This document shows positions 17,646 through 25,499 of a DNA stretch of 64,000 nucleotides, in pieces. The notes under the pieces are model-generated. The model saw only the letters and a list, made by a program, of their open reading frames with translations, was not told the origin of the DNA and did no database searches. This DNA is from Mailhella massiliensis. GTDB lineage: Bacteria; Desulfobacterota; Desulfovibrionia; Desulfovibrionales; Desulfovibrionaceae. Location of the stretch: contig NZ_LT706951.1 in NCBI RefSeq assembly GCF_900155525.1, forward strand, positions 194,129 through 258,128, in the 5' to 3' direction. Each line of letters starts with the position of its first letter. Position 1 is the first letter of the stretch. Both the position numbers and the translations under genes were made by a program.

Positions 17646-18121
17646 TGAGTTTGAAACCTTTGCGAATCATGACGGTCGGCAGGCCGCACGCAACTTTCTG
17701 GAAGGATGCTGCGGCCCATTACATGGAACGGCTTTCCCGCTGGAGGCGGATGACGGAAACCATCATCCGCGATTCCGATCCCGCCCTGCCGGTGGCCCGG
17801 CGCGTGGAGGAAGAGGGCAAGCGCATCCTTGCGGCGCTTACGCCACAGGATATCGTGGTCTGCCTCGACGAGAAGGGGCGCTCCATGACGTCCAGAGAAT
17901 TTTCACGCTTTTTGGACGGAATGTCTACCGATGCGACGCGGCGTCCGTGCTTTATCGTGGGCGGCCCCTTCGGTCTGCACGACAGCGTGAGGGAAAAGGC
18001 GCGTCACCTCATCGCCTTCGGCCCGCAGACGCTTCCCCACGAACTGGCCCGCGTGGTTCTGCTGGAACAGCTTTACCGGGCGGAAACGCTGCTGCGGAAC
18101 ATGCCGTATCATCATGACTGA
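17645..18121 (+). CDS. rlmH: 23S rRNA pseudouridine-1915 N3-methyltransferase
   Basis: 158 residues, the usual RlmH size. A SPOUT/trefoil-knot fold is indicated by LKPLRIMTVGRPH at the start, FIVGGPFGLHDSV near residue 105 and the C-terminal LPHELARVVLLEQLYRAETL plus the final PYHH motif binding S-adenosylmethionine. It methylates pseudouridine 1915 in helix 69 of 23S rRNA. ATG 17645 is chosen because the following residues match the family N-terminus; no ribosome site precedes it, and a well-spaced promoter places +1 at this codon. Upstream in-frame codons would run back through the promoter. Confidence 0.93.
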   Translation: MSLKPLRIMTVGRPHATFWKDAAAHYMERLSRWRRMTETIIRDSDPALPVARRVEEEGKRILAALTPQDIVVCLDEKGRSMTSREFSRFLDGMSTDATRRPCFIVGGPFGLHDSVREKARHLIAFGPQTLPHELARVVLLEQLYRAETLLRNMPYHHD

Positions 18122-18424
18122 CCCTTGCGGGGATGTTTTCCGGCTCCCGGCGAAAAAGTCGGCGTGGCTGCGGAACATGCCTGCCTTCAGGCGCTTTTTG
18201 TGGAAAAGCCCCCTTGCCCTCTCCGGGTCCGGGCTTTTCAGGCCGTATGCTTCCCCTCGGTGTGTCTTTTCACGGTATTGAGCCTGATTCCCCGTTTCTC
18301 ACGGCGGGGAGCCTCTTCCCGGTTCACGGGCCATATCCAGGAAGCGCTCCTGTCGCAGGGCTTTTTCCGGGAACGGGAAGAAGGCCGCGGCGGGCCGCGT
18401 TTTCCGCCGTGCGAAAAAAGACCG
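18122..18424. other. Non-coding interval between rlmH and the CAT-like gene
   Basis: About 300 GC-rich bases between convergent genes. No gene, RNA or clear terminator was recognised. Confidence 0.4.
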
Positions 18425-19054
18425 CTACTGCGGCGCGTCAAGAAAACGTTGCAGGTCGTCGGCCAGTTTTCCGAGATGGATGCCGTCCACAAAGGAATGA
18501 TGCACCTGCACGGAGAAGGGCAGAAGCGTCCTTCCCTCTCTCACATGGTATTTTCCCCAGTCGAACAACGGATTCGCGCAGTCTTTCCTGCCGGAAATGG
18601 TGTGGGAAATGTGGGCGTAGGAGATCCACGGCATGGGGGAGAAGAGGAAGACGTCGTCATCGGGCGGGCCGGTGAAGTATTCCTTCTGCGCCCGCGCCTT
18701 TTCTCCGGCATCCTGCACATATTCCGCCATGTCGTCTTTCATGTCGGCCCGGACGAACTTGAAAAGTTCCGTTTCCCTGTCCAGCCAGGTGAAGGACGTA
18801 TGAATCTGATCGAAGAGGACGACCTCTCCGTTCACAAAACGGTAGCGGAATTCCTCCACGAGGTTGGCGCATCGCGTCACGGCGTAGATGAGGGCAAGGG
18901 TGAAGGAATAGCCCCGGCCGCGGACAAAGGGCAGAAAATGCGAGATGTCCAGTTCAAAGCTGATGCAGTACTGCGGTTCCAGCGCGTGGCGGAAGAGCCG
19001 GCAATGCCCGGCACGCTTCCATGTCGCCATGTTCATGATGTGATAACCGGCCAT
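18425..19054 (-). CDS. Chloramphenicol acetyltransferase-like (type A CAT) protein
   Basis: 209 residues, full CAT length. The catalytic signature HHSFVDGIH near residue 185 matches the HHxxxDGxH motif with the general-base histidine, and ISFELDISHF plus PLFDWGKY match other conserved CAT segments. Family members acetylate chloramphenicol, or, in many anaerobes, unknown hydroxyl substrates; resistance cannot be asserted from sequence. A GGGAGG ribosome site precedes ATG 19054. The gene stands alone, with the 3' end of recN about 230 bases to its right and no mobile-element genes beside it, which argues against recent acquisition as a resistance cassette. Confidence 0.82.
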   Translation of the reverse strand: MAGYHIMNMATWKRAGHCRLFRHALEPQYCISFELDISHFLPFVRGRGYSFTLALIYAVTRCANLVEEFRYRFVNGEVVLFDQIHTSFTWLDRETELFKFVRADMKDDMAEYVQDAGEKARAQKEYFTGPPDDDVFLFSPMPWISYAHISHTISGRKDCANPLFDWGKYHVREGRTLLPFSVQVHHSFVDGIHLGKLADDLQRFLDAPQ

Positions 19055-19281
19055 GGTATGCCTCCCTGTTCGGGCATGAATCGTCGGTCAGGACGGAATA
19101 TGTATACGAAAAGGCGGCATATTCCGTCAAATCCGGCTGCCTTTCCGGGAAAGTGGCCCCCGGTCCTCCGGCGGGAGCCGGCGCTTCGGGGAGGCGGGGC
19201 GCAAAATGGCGGCGCGTGCGGAACACAGCTTGGGAATGCCCGGAAGGGCGGAAGAGCAGAGAATTTTTGCACCGGCAGGCT

Positions 19282-20889
19282 TCAGTTTTCCTTTCCGGCC
19301 ATCCTTTTCAACTCTTCGGCGCGGGCGCGTTCGTCCAGCGGGCGGCAGAGGGTGAAGGTTTCGTTGCCGCGTTCTTCCTTGCATACATGGAAATGCTGGG
19401 CTGCGCGGGCGGCAAGCTGCGGCCAGTGGGTGATGATGAGAAGCTGACGGCGGGAGGCGAGTTCGTTCAGGCGGTCGGACACGCGGTTCAGCGTCATACC
19501 GCCCACGCCTGCGTCGACTTCATCGAAAATGAGCGTGGCGTCTTCGCCGGTGGCCTGCACCCCCACCACGGCCAGCAGAAAGCGGGAAAGTTCGCCGCCC
19601 GAGGCGATCTTGTCCAGCGGCTGCGGATGCTGCCCCGGGTTGGGCGCCCAGAGCAGGCGGTAGCGGTCTTCCACACAGGCGGGACAGATGACCTTTACCT
19701 TGTCTTCCACCTGCGGCCATACCTCGTGGGGCGTGGCTTCCGGTTCCACATGAACACGCTCGGAAAAGCCGAGACCGGACAATTCCTTTTCCAGCGCGAG
19801 GCAGAAGCGGGTGGCGGCGTCTTTGCGGAGCGCGTTGCATTCTTCAAGTATCGCATGAAGTTTTTTGGAAAGTTCGCGTTCCTGCTTTTCCAGACGGTGC
19901 AGGTCCAGACCGCAGGCATCGAGAAAGGAAAGGTTTTCCGTGATTTCATCGCGCAGGCGCAGAATTTCCGGGATGCTCCGGCGCATACGGCGCTTGAGCT
20001 GGGAAAGCTCGTACAGGCGTTCTTCCAGCTCGTTGGCGTCGTACTCGCAGTCGGAAGAAGGGGTGGTGCGGAAACGGCGCGTCAGTTCCCGGGCTTCTTC
20101 CTCAAAGTTGAGCAGCGCTTCCAGCGAGGGGGAAAAGCTTTCATCGTCCTGGGAAAGGGCGTGCAGCAGGCGTTCCAGCTCACCGAGCTGCGCGGCAAGG
20201 CCTGCGCCTTCTCCGCCCAGCATGAGTTCCAGCCCCTGTTCGTACCGGCTGCGCAGATGTTCCACATTCTTCAGCTCCGCCCGGGCCTGTTCCAGGCGTT
20301 CTTCCTCTCCCTCTTCAGGGGCGACCTTTTCAATCTCCTTCTGCTGCATTTCCAGAAGTTCCCTCTTCTCGCTCAGCATGTCCATGCGGGCAAGAAGCGC
20401 ACGCCGCTGTTCCGCCACGTTTCTGAGTTCCCGGATAAGGGCGTCCTTGCGGGCGATGATGCCGGGATCGGGCAGAAAGGAATCAATGAGCGAAGCCTGA
20501 TACGAGGGCTGAAGCAGGCGCTGCTGTCCGTGTTGACTGACGTGAAAGAGCAGCCCCGGGCGCAGCGCGCGCACCGTATCCTGCGAGGTGAGGGAACCGT
20601 TGAGAAAGAAGTGACTTCTGCCGGAAGCGGCGGAAAGTTCGCGGCGGAGCACCACTTCCTCTTCTCCTTCCGGTCCCTTGCGGGTGAACAGAGCCTCTAC
20701 CTGTGCCTTGTCGCGGCCGGGGCGCACCATGTCGGTGGCGAGCTTGTCCCCGAGAACGAAGTTGATGGCCTTGAGAATGAAGCTTTTCCCTGCGCCGGTT
20801 TCGCCCGTAAGAGCGTTCATCCCTTCGCCGAATTCCAGCTCCATGTCGTCTATCAGGGCAAGGCCGCGTATGCGCAGGTATTCCAGCAT
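19282..20889 (-). CDS. recN: DNA repair ATPase RecN
   Basis: 535 residues, an SMC-like repair protein. Residues 1-40 contain LRIRGLALIDDMELEFGEGMN and the Walker A motif TGETGAGKSFIL. Long coiled-coil arms (about 150-360) follow, and near the C-terminus comes the signature plus Walker B region (ASGGELSRFLLAV, LIFDEVDAGVGG). RecN tethers DNA ends in recombinational double-strand-break repair. ATG 20889 (MLEYLRIRG) matches the family start; an in-frame ATG at 20934 lacks a ribosome site. The region upstream is AT-rich with a perfect inverted repeat, a possible control site. Confidence 0.95.
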   Translation of the reverse strand: MLEYLRIRGLALIDDMELEFGEGMNALTGETGAGKSFILKAINFVLGDKLATDMVRPGRDKAQVEALFTRKGPEGEEEVVLRRELSAASGRSHFFLNGSLTSQDTVRALRPGLLFHVSQHGQQRLLQPSYQASLIDSFLPDPGIIARKDALIRELRNVAEQRRALLARMDMLSEKRELLEMQQKEIEKVAPEEGEEERLEQARAELKNVEHLRSRYEQGLELMLGGEGAGLAAQLGELERLLHALSQDDESFSPSLEALLNFEEEARELTRRFRTTPSSDCEYDANELEERLYELSQLKRRMRRSIPEILRLRDEITENLSFLDACGLDLHRLEKQERELSKKLHAILEECNALRKDAATRFCLALEKELSGLGFSERVHVEPEATPHEVWPQVEDKVKVICPACVEDRYRLLWAPNPGQHPQPLDKIASGGELSRFLLAVVGVQATGEDATLIFDEVDAGVGGMTLNRVSDRLNELASRRQLLIITHWPQLAARAAQHFHVCKEERGNETFTLCRPLDERARAEELKRMAGKEN

Positions 20890-21433
20890 GATATCACCAG
20901 TAAAGAAAAGGTTGGGGCAGAAGCCCGATAGCACATCTTTCGTTGAAAAGTATTAAAAAGTCAAGAATAAATTTATTTTGTAAATAAATTGAAAATTGAA
21001 TTTTGTTGCCGAAGAAGAAGGTGACGGGGAGAAGAAACCGGCTGCGGGACGCCGGGAAACACCTCCCCCGTGGAGAAGGCGGAAAGATGTACCGGCGCCG
21101 TCATCTCAGGTGTCGGGGCTGAACAGGCGGGAAAGCCTTGCCAATGTTCTTTTCTTCTGTGTGTCGCGGAGCTGCGGGCTTGGAGGTTCGGACAGGTGTT
21201 TTCTGCGCGGAAGGACCGCCGGTATCCTATGGCCCGAAGCATGAAAACGGATGGGAAAAGACGGGAGAGAAGAAGAGGCGGCGCGGCGGGCGGATCATGC
21301 CGGGAACGGGGAATTCCCGGTCATGGACGGCGGAAGAAGAAACGGGGCGAAGGGCGCGCTCTGCTCCAAGAGGGGGGCTTCCGGGCGGCGTCCATATGAG
21401 AAAGGGGGAGATGAAGAGCAGGTCGGAAAACGC
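20890..21433. other. Non-coding interval upstream of recN
   Basis: About 540 bases. The part next to recN (about 20941-21005) is AT-rich and is probably the recN promoter region; TTGACT is present on the minus strand around 20960 but no good -10 is spaced from it. The rest is GC-rich without a credible gene; plus-strand frames crossing it are shadows of the minus-strand genes. Confidence 0.45.
20970..20990. promoter_or_regulatory. AT-rich inverted repeat upstream of recN
   Basis: Perfect 9-bp arms AATTTATTT (20970-20978) and AAATAAATT (20982-20990) separated by 3 bases, about 80 bases upstream of the recN start in an otherwise GC-rich neighbourhood. It resembles an operator dyad. It does not match the E. 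coli LexA box, and the protein binding it is unknown. Confidence 0.4.
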
Positions 21434-21469
21434 AAAAACGCGCCGGAGCGTTTGCCCCGGCGCGTTTTT
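21434..21469 (-). terminator. Intrinsic terminator of the purM-cbiK/aminotransferase operon
   Basis: 13-bp perfect stem (21434-21446 with 21457-21469, 10-base loop) whose ends are AAAAA and TTTTT, so it can act in both directions. It lies 19 bases after the aminotransferase stop on the minus strand. Confidence 0.9.
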
Positions 21470-21488
21470 ATCGGCAGGTTGCGGAAGG

Positions 21489-23630
21489 TCAGCCTTTCAG
21501 CGCCTTGCGGAAGCCTTCGGCCGAACGCTCGATGACGGCGTCTTCCACGGCAAACGAGAGGCGGAAATAGCCGGGATAGCCGAAGCCGGAACTCGGCACG
21601 GCAAGAACGAGGTTCTGCGTAAGGCGTTCCACAATGGCCTTGTCGTCGCCGCCCGGGGCCTTGGGGAAGAAGTAGAAGGTGCCCTTCGGCAGCGTGAATT
21701 CGTAGCCTGCGTCGGACAGAATGGCGGCAAGGCGGTTGCGGCGGCGGGTATAGACGGCGAGAGCCTCTTCGGTGGAGGTGCCGAGGCATTCCGCCATGAG
21801 GTACTGGCCCACCACGGGCGGGTTGACGAAGCCGAGCACGCGGTTGGAGAAGATAAGGCCGTCCATGAGCTTGTCCGCATCGTCCATGGCGGGATTTATG
21901 GCGATGTAGCCCACTCTTTCCCCGGCCATGCCGTAATTCTTGGCAAAGGAGCTGATGACCACGGCGTGCTTGTAGAGCGGAAGCGCGGCGGGAACTTCCA
22001 GGCCGTCGTAGGCAAGGAAGCGGTAGGGTTCGTCGGCAATGAGGTAGATGACGCGCCCGATGCGCTTCGAGGCTTCCTCAAGCATGGCGGCGAGGGCGGC
22101 AATGTCTTCCTTCGTGTACACCGCGCCGGAAGGGTTGTTGGGCGAGTTGATGATGACGGCCCGGGTGCGCGGCGTGACGGCGGCGGCAAGGGCCTCCACG
22201 TCGGGGCCGAAGTCTTCCGCCCGGCAGGGCACGGGCCGCAGCGTTCCGCCGTGATTGCTCACATAGAAGCGGTATTCGCCGAAGAAGGGCGCGACGGTGA
22301 GCACCTCGTCGCCGGGTTCCAGCACGGTATGGAAAAAGGCGTTCATCACGCCTGCCGCGCCGCAGCCGAGCATGACGTGCCTTGCCTCAAGGGCGGTCTG
22401 CTGCTGGAGACTCAGCCATGCGGCCAGCTTTTCCCGCGCCCAGGCGAAGCCGCCGTTGGGCATGTAGCCGAGAATGCCCGGCTCGGAAAGGCGGGCGGCA
22501 AGGGCGCTCATGGCGCGCCTGGCTTCCGCAGGCGGGGCGAGATCGGGATTGCCGAGGCTGAAGTCGCACACGGCGTCGGCCCCGTATTTTTTGCGAAGTT
22601 CGATGCCGGCCTCGAACATGCGCCGGATCATGGAACCCTGGGAAAGGTTTTGCTCCATGGCGGAGCTGATAACGGAAGCGGACATGGCAGACTCCTTGAA
22701 GGTTGGGAGGGAAACGGAGAGCGTGGGGGCGATTCCGGCCTCCGGGGCGTCGGAATCGTTGCTCTGCGGAAAAAGAGGCGGACAGGGGAGGGGCAGGGCC
22801 GGATCGTCCAGCGCGGCAAGGGCTTCATCGAGCCTGTCCAGCCAGAGGTCGATGAAGGCCGGATCGTCGGCAAGACCGCGCAGTTCCGCCTGGCAGCGGT
22901 ATCCGGCGGCTTCAATGCGGCTTTTCCAGGAACCGGGAGCCGTGCCCGCCATATCTTCCAGCGTATGACGCCCCACAAGGGAAAGCAGGGGCATGAGCCA
23001 CACGCGGCGGGAGGGAGGCGCTTCCTGCGCCAGGGCGGGCAGAAGAATGTCGAGCCCGTCGGAGGGGAGGGCATTTTCTTCCGCGCGGCGCAGGCCCCGG
23101 CCCACCATGCAGGCGATATGGATATGAGCGTCCAGTTCCCGCACGGCGTCCGCCAGGCGTCGGTAAAGGATGTCGCACTCGTGACGGCTGCCGTGAGCCA
23201 TGTATATCACGGGCTCGTCGGGGGCGCGGAGCGGGGAAAGATGGCGGATGAGCGTGTGCGCGGCACAGGCGATGGCATGATCGCCTGGCCCGGAAAGCAG
23301 GGGCATACCGAGACTGACGGCAAGCCCGTCATCCTCCATGCCCGCGCGGCACTCGGCGGCCACGGCTCCGTATTCCATGCCGGGAATAAGGTGCAGGGGC
23401 TGCACGGCCACATGGGTGTAGCGTTCAAAACGCATACGCTTCAGCGCCTTGATGACGGAATCGGATTTGGTGCGGGAGCTGGCAAGGCGCATCCGCATGG
23501 TTTCCGACGTGAAGGCCCAGCGCACGGGCAGGGAGAAACGTGCCTCCGCAGCAGCCTGCACGGCGCGCAGGGCGCTCGCCCCGCGTATGTTGCCGAAACC
23601 GTAGGCCGCGAGGAGAATACCGCGTTTCAT
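21489..23630 (-). CDS. Fusion: CbiK-type sirohydrochlorin cobaltochelatase with PLP aminotransferase
   Basis: 713 residues. Residues 1 to about 270 match CbiK: ILLAAYGFGN start, WAFTSETMRMRL, VQPLHLIPGMEY, MAHGSRHE and LLSLVGRHTLEDMAG, with the two metal-site histidines present. CbiK inserts Co2+ (or Fe2+) into sirohydrochlorin for cobalamin or siroheme. Residues 316-713 form a complete fold-type I aminotransferase: FSLGNPDLAPP, GYMPNGGFAWAREKLA, INSPNNPSG, ADEPYRF and PLP lysine K564 in SSFAKNYGMAGERVGY. A disordered linker joins them. A strong internal AAGGAG lies 6 bases before the in-frame ATG 22685, so the aminotransferase may also be made alone. The start overlaps the DUF523 gene by ATGA. 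Confidence 0.88.
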   Translation of the reverse strand: MKRGILLAAYGFGNIRGASALRAVQAAAEARFSLPVRWAFTSETMRMRLASSRTKSDSVIKALKRMRFERYTHVAVQPLHLIPGMEYGAVAAECRAGMEDDGLAVSLGMPLLSGPGDHAIACAAHTLIRHLSPLRAPDEPVIYMAHGSRHECDILYRRLADAVRELDAHIHIACMVGRGLRRAEENALPSDGLDILLPALAQEAPPSRRVWLMPLLSLVGRHTLEDMAGTAPGSWKSRIEAAGYRCQAELRGLADDPAFIDLWLDRLDEALAALDDPALPLPCPPLFPQSNDSDAPEAGIAPTLSVSLPTFKESAMSASVISSAMEQNLSQGSMIRRMFEAGIELRKKYGADAVCDFSLGNPDLAPPAEARRAMSALAARLSEPGILGYMPNGGFAWAREKLAAWLSLQQQTALEARHVMLGCGAAGVMNAFFHTVLEPGDEVLTVAPFFGEYRFYVSNHGGTLRPVPCRAEDFGPDVEALAAAVTPRTRAVIINSPNNPSGAVYTKEDIAALAAMLEEASKRIGRVIYLIADEPYRFLAYDGLEVPAALPLYKHAVVISSFAKNYGMAGERVGYIAINPAMDDADKLMDGLIFSNRVLGFVNPPVVGQYLMAECLGTSTEEALAVYTRRRNRLAAILSDAGYEFTLPKGTFYFFPKAPGGDDKAIVERLTQNLVLAVPSSGFGYPGYFRLSFAVEDAVIERSAEGFRKALKG
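22686..22698 (-). promoter_or_regulatory. Internal ribosome-binding site for the aminotransferase half
   Basis: On the minus strand AAGGAG is followed by TCTGCC and ATG 22685. The sequence downstream of that ATG matches a full-length aminotransferase N-terminus, so this site could direct a separate 398-residue product from the same frame. Confidence 0.7.
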
Positions 23631-24079
23631 GCCTGTTCCGAGGAAAAGGTTTCTTCGGTAAAGAGCTGGAAGCCCTTTTTACGCAGAAGTTCGGCGAAGA
23701 GGCCGTCGCCGTCGATAAGGGTATGGGTGAAGGTGCCGTCGTAAATGCGCCCGCACCCGCAGGAAGGGGACCGCGCCTTGAGTATGGCGGCCGAACAGCC
23801 GCATTCTTCCGCAATGTAGAGCGCGGCTTCCGCTCCGGCGGCAAAGGCTTCCGTCACGTCCTCCCCGGTGGCGAAGCAGACCCGTCCGCCCTTGCGTTCG
23901 CTGGGCGTACGCGGCGTGGGCAGGCCCCCCAGCACTTCGGGGCATACGGGTACGGCCTCTCCCGCTTCCACAAGCGCGGCCACTTCCGCCCTCAGGTTGG
24001 AGCGGCCGTCGTAACGGCAGCACTGGCCCGCAAGGCAGGCGCTCACCACATAGCGGCAGGGCTTTTTCAGCTCAGTCAA
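23627..24079 (-). CDS. DUF523 (YbbK-like) cysteine-rich protein
   Basis: 150 residues. It carries the DUF523 signature: VVSACLAGQCCRYDG at residues 11-25, PVCPEVLGGLPTPR near 44, and KARSPSCGCGRIYDG near 101. The conserved cysteines suggest a metal or Fe-S site; the function is unknown, with a possible link to thiol or 2-thiouridine chemistry in the literature on related families. It overlaps purM by 8 bases at its start and the cbiK fusion by 4 bases at its end, so translation is coupled across all three genes. Confidence 0.9.
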   Translation of the reverse strand: MTELKKPCRYVVSACLAGQCCRYDGRSNLRAEVAALVEAGEAVPVCPEVLGGLPTPRTPSERKGGRVCFATGEDVTEAFAAGAEAALYIAEECGCSAAILKARSPSCGCGRIYDGTFTHTLIDGDGLFAELLRKKGFQLFTEETFSSEQA

Positions 24080-25124
24080 AGGAAATCTCCACCTGTTCCT
24101 GATGTTCCTTGCGGCGGACTATGGTGCCTATCTCCCAGGCTTCCGTGTGCATGGACTTGAAGCGGGGGAGCATGTCGTCGGCCGTGGCCCTGTCGGTGAT
24201 CATGATGTAGCCTATGCCGCAGTTGAAGATCTGGAGCATTTCCGGCCAGGTGAGATTCCCCTGTTCCCTGATCCAGTCGAAAATGGCGGGGTGTTCCCAG
24301 CTGTTGAAGCGGATGTTCGCACATACGGAAGGCGAAAGCACGCGGGGAATGTTGTCGTAGAAGCCGCCGCCCGTGATGTGGACCATGCCCTTGATGGGCA
24401 GATCGCGCATGATGGATTTGACCTGATCGGCATAGATGACCGTGGGCGTGAGCAGCACGTCGGCAAAGGTGCGGTCCGTTCCGGGAACGATGTCGTCGCC
24501 CTTGACGCCGCTTTCCTCATAGATTCTGCGTACCAGCGAATAGCCGTTGGAATGAAGCCCGGAGGAGGCGAGACCGATGATCACGTCGCCTACGCTGATG
24601 GTGGAGCCGTCCACTATCCTGGGGCCGTCCACGATGCCTACGCAGAAGCCTGCGAGATCGTAGTCGCCCCTGGCGTACATGCCGGGCATTTCCGCCGTTT
24701 CTCCGCCGAGAAGCGTGCAGCCGCTCTGGCGGCAGCCTTCCACGATGCCGCCCACCACCGTGGCGGCAAGGTCGACGTCAAGCTCGCCGCAGGAAAAGTA
24801 GTCGAGGAAAAAGAGAGGCTTGGCTCCGAGCACCAGGCAGTCGTTCACGCTCATGGCCACAAGGTCTATGCCTACGGTGTCGTGCCGGTTGAAAAGAGAG
24901 GCCATTTTGAGCTTCGTGCCGACGCCATCGGTACCGGACACGAGAACCGGCGACTGCATACCCGTGATGTCGGGACGGAACAGGCCGCCGAAGCCGCCTA
25001 TGTCCGAAAGGACGCCATGGGTCTGCGTGCTGGCCACCATGTCTTTAATGCGGGCGACCAGTTCGTTGCCCGCGTTGATGTTCACACCCGCTGAGGTGTA
25101 TGCGTCGGACCGGGAAACACTCAT
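24072..25124 (-). CDS. purM: Phosphoribosylformylglycinamidine cyclo-ligase
   Basis: 350 residues, normal PurM length. Motifs: SAGVNINAGNELV at the start, GGFGGLFRP, SGTDGVGTKLKMA, DLVAMSVNDCLVLGAKPLFF, GGETAEMPGMY and GLASSGLHSNGYSLVR. It closes the imidazole ring (FGAM to AIR, ATP-dependent) in purine synthesis. GGAG lies about 9 bases before ATG 25124. It heads an operon with DUF523 and the cbiK-aminotransferase gene, linked by overlapping start/stop codons, and has its own well-formed promoter upstream. Confidence 0.96.
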   Translation of the reverse strand: MSVSRSDAYTSAGVNINAGNELVARIKDMVASTQTHGVLSDIGGFGGLFRPDITGMQSPVLVSGTDGVGTKLKMASLFNRHDTVGIDLVAMSVNDCLVLGAKPLFFLDYFSCGELDVDLAATVVGGIVEGCRQSGCTLLGGETAEMPGMYARGDYDLAGFCVGIVDGPRIVDGSTISVGDVIIGLASSGLHSNGYSLVRRIYEESGVKGDDIVPGTDRTFADVLLTPTVIYADQVKSIMRDLPIKGMVHITGGGFYDNIPRVLSPSVCANIRFNSWEHPAIFDWIREQGNLTWPEMLQIFNCGIGYIMITDRATADDMLPRFKSMHTEAWEIGTIVRRKEHQEQVEISFD

Positions 25125-25499
25125 CTTCTTATCTCCTCAATGAAAGCGGGCGTACCCGCCGGGCGAAAGCCCCTTTGATTGCGCCCCCTGCGCGCCCCGG
25201 AAAAGGGAAATCCCCCGCTTCCGGGCATGTTCCGCCCCAGGGGCGCAAACAGGTGCCCCATATTAATAGTCACTTCCTCCGCGTTTGCCAAGTTTTTTTA
25301 GCGGAGGCGTCTTCGGAAAGAGAGGTCGACATCATCTTCGTTTTTCTGTCCGGCAGAGAAGGCGAGGGCACGACCCGGAGGGGTATTTTTTCCCGCACGG
25401 TGAGCGGAGGAGCTTTTTCATGCCCTTGCTTTTCCCCGCGGAAGCCTTAGAACATGGCAGGTAACGCAGCATCAGCACGCAAACATTGAGGCGGTTGTC
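25125..25499. other. Divergent intergenic region between purM and the Smr gene
   Basis: 375 bases holding the purM promoter and leader and the upstream region of the Smr-domain gene. No gene seen. Confidence 0.5.
25263..25291 (-). promoter_or_regulatory. Promoter of the purM operon
   Basis: On the minus strand, TTGGCA (25291-25286), 17 bases, TATTAA (25268-25263). The predicted start near 25256 gives a leader of about 130 bases. No purine riboswitch core was recognised in it. Confidence 0.6.

Noticed and set aside
18425-19054. CAT-like gene as an acquired resistance cassette
   Set aside because: No mobile-element genes or compositional shift around it; CAT-fold acetyltransferases with other substrates are common in anaerobes.
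21138-23744. 868-residue plus-strand frame opposite the CbiK-aminotransferase gene
   Set aside because: It lies entirely antisense to a gene with clear catalytic motifs, has no ribosome site and a Gly/His/Arg-rich composition typical of GC-driven shadow frames.
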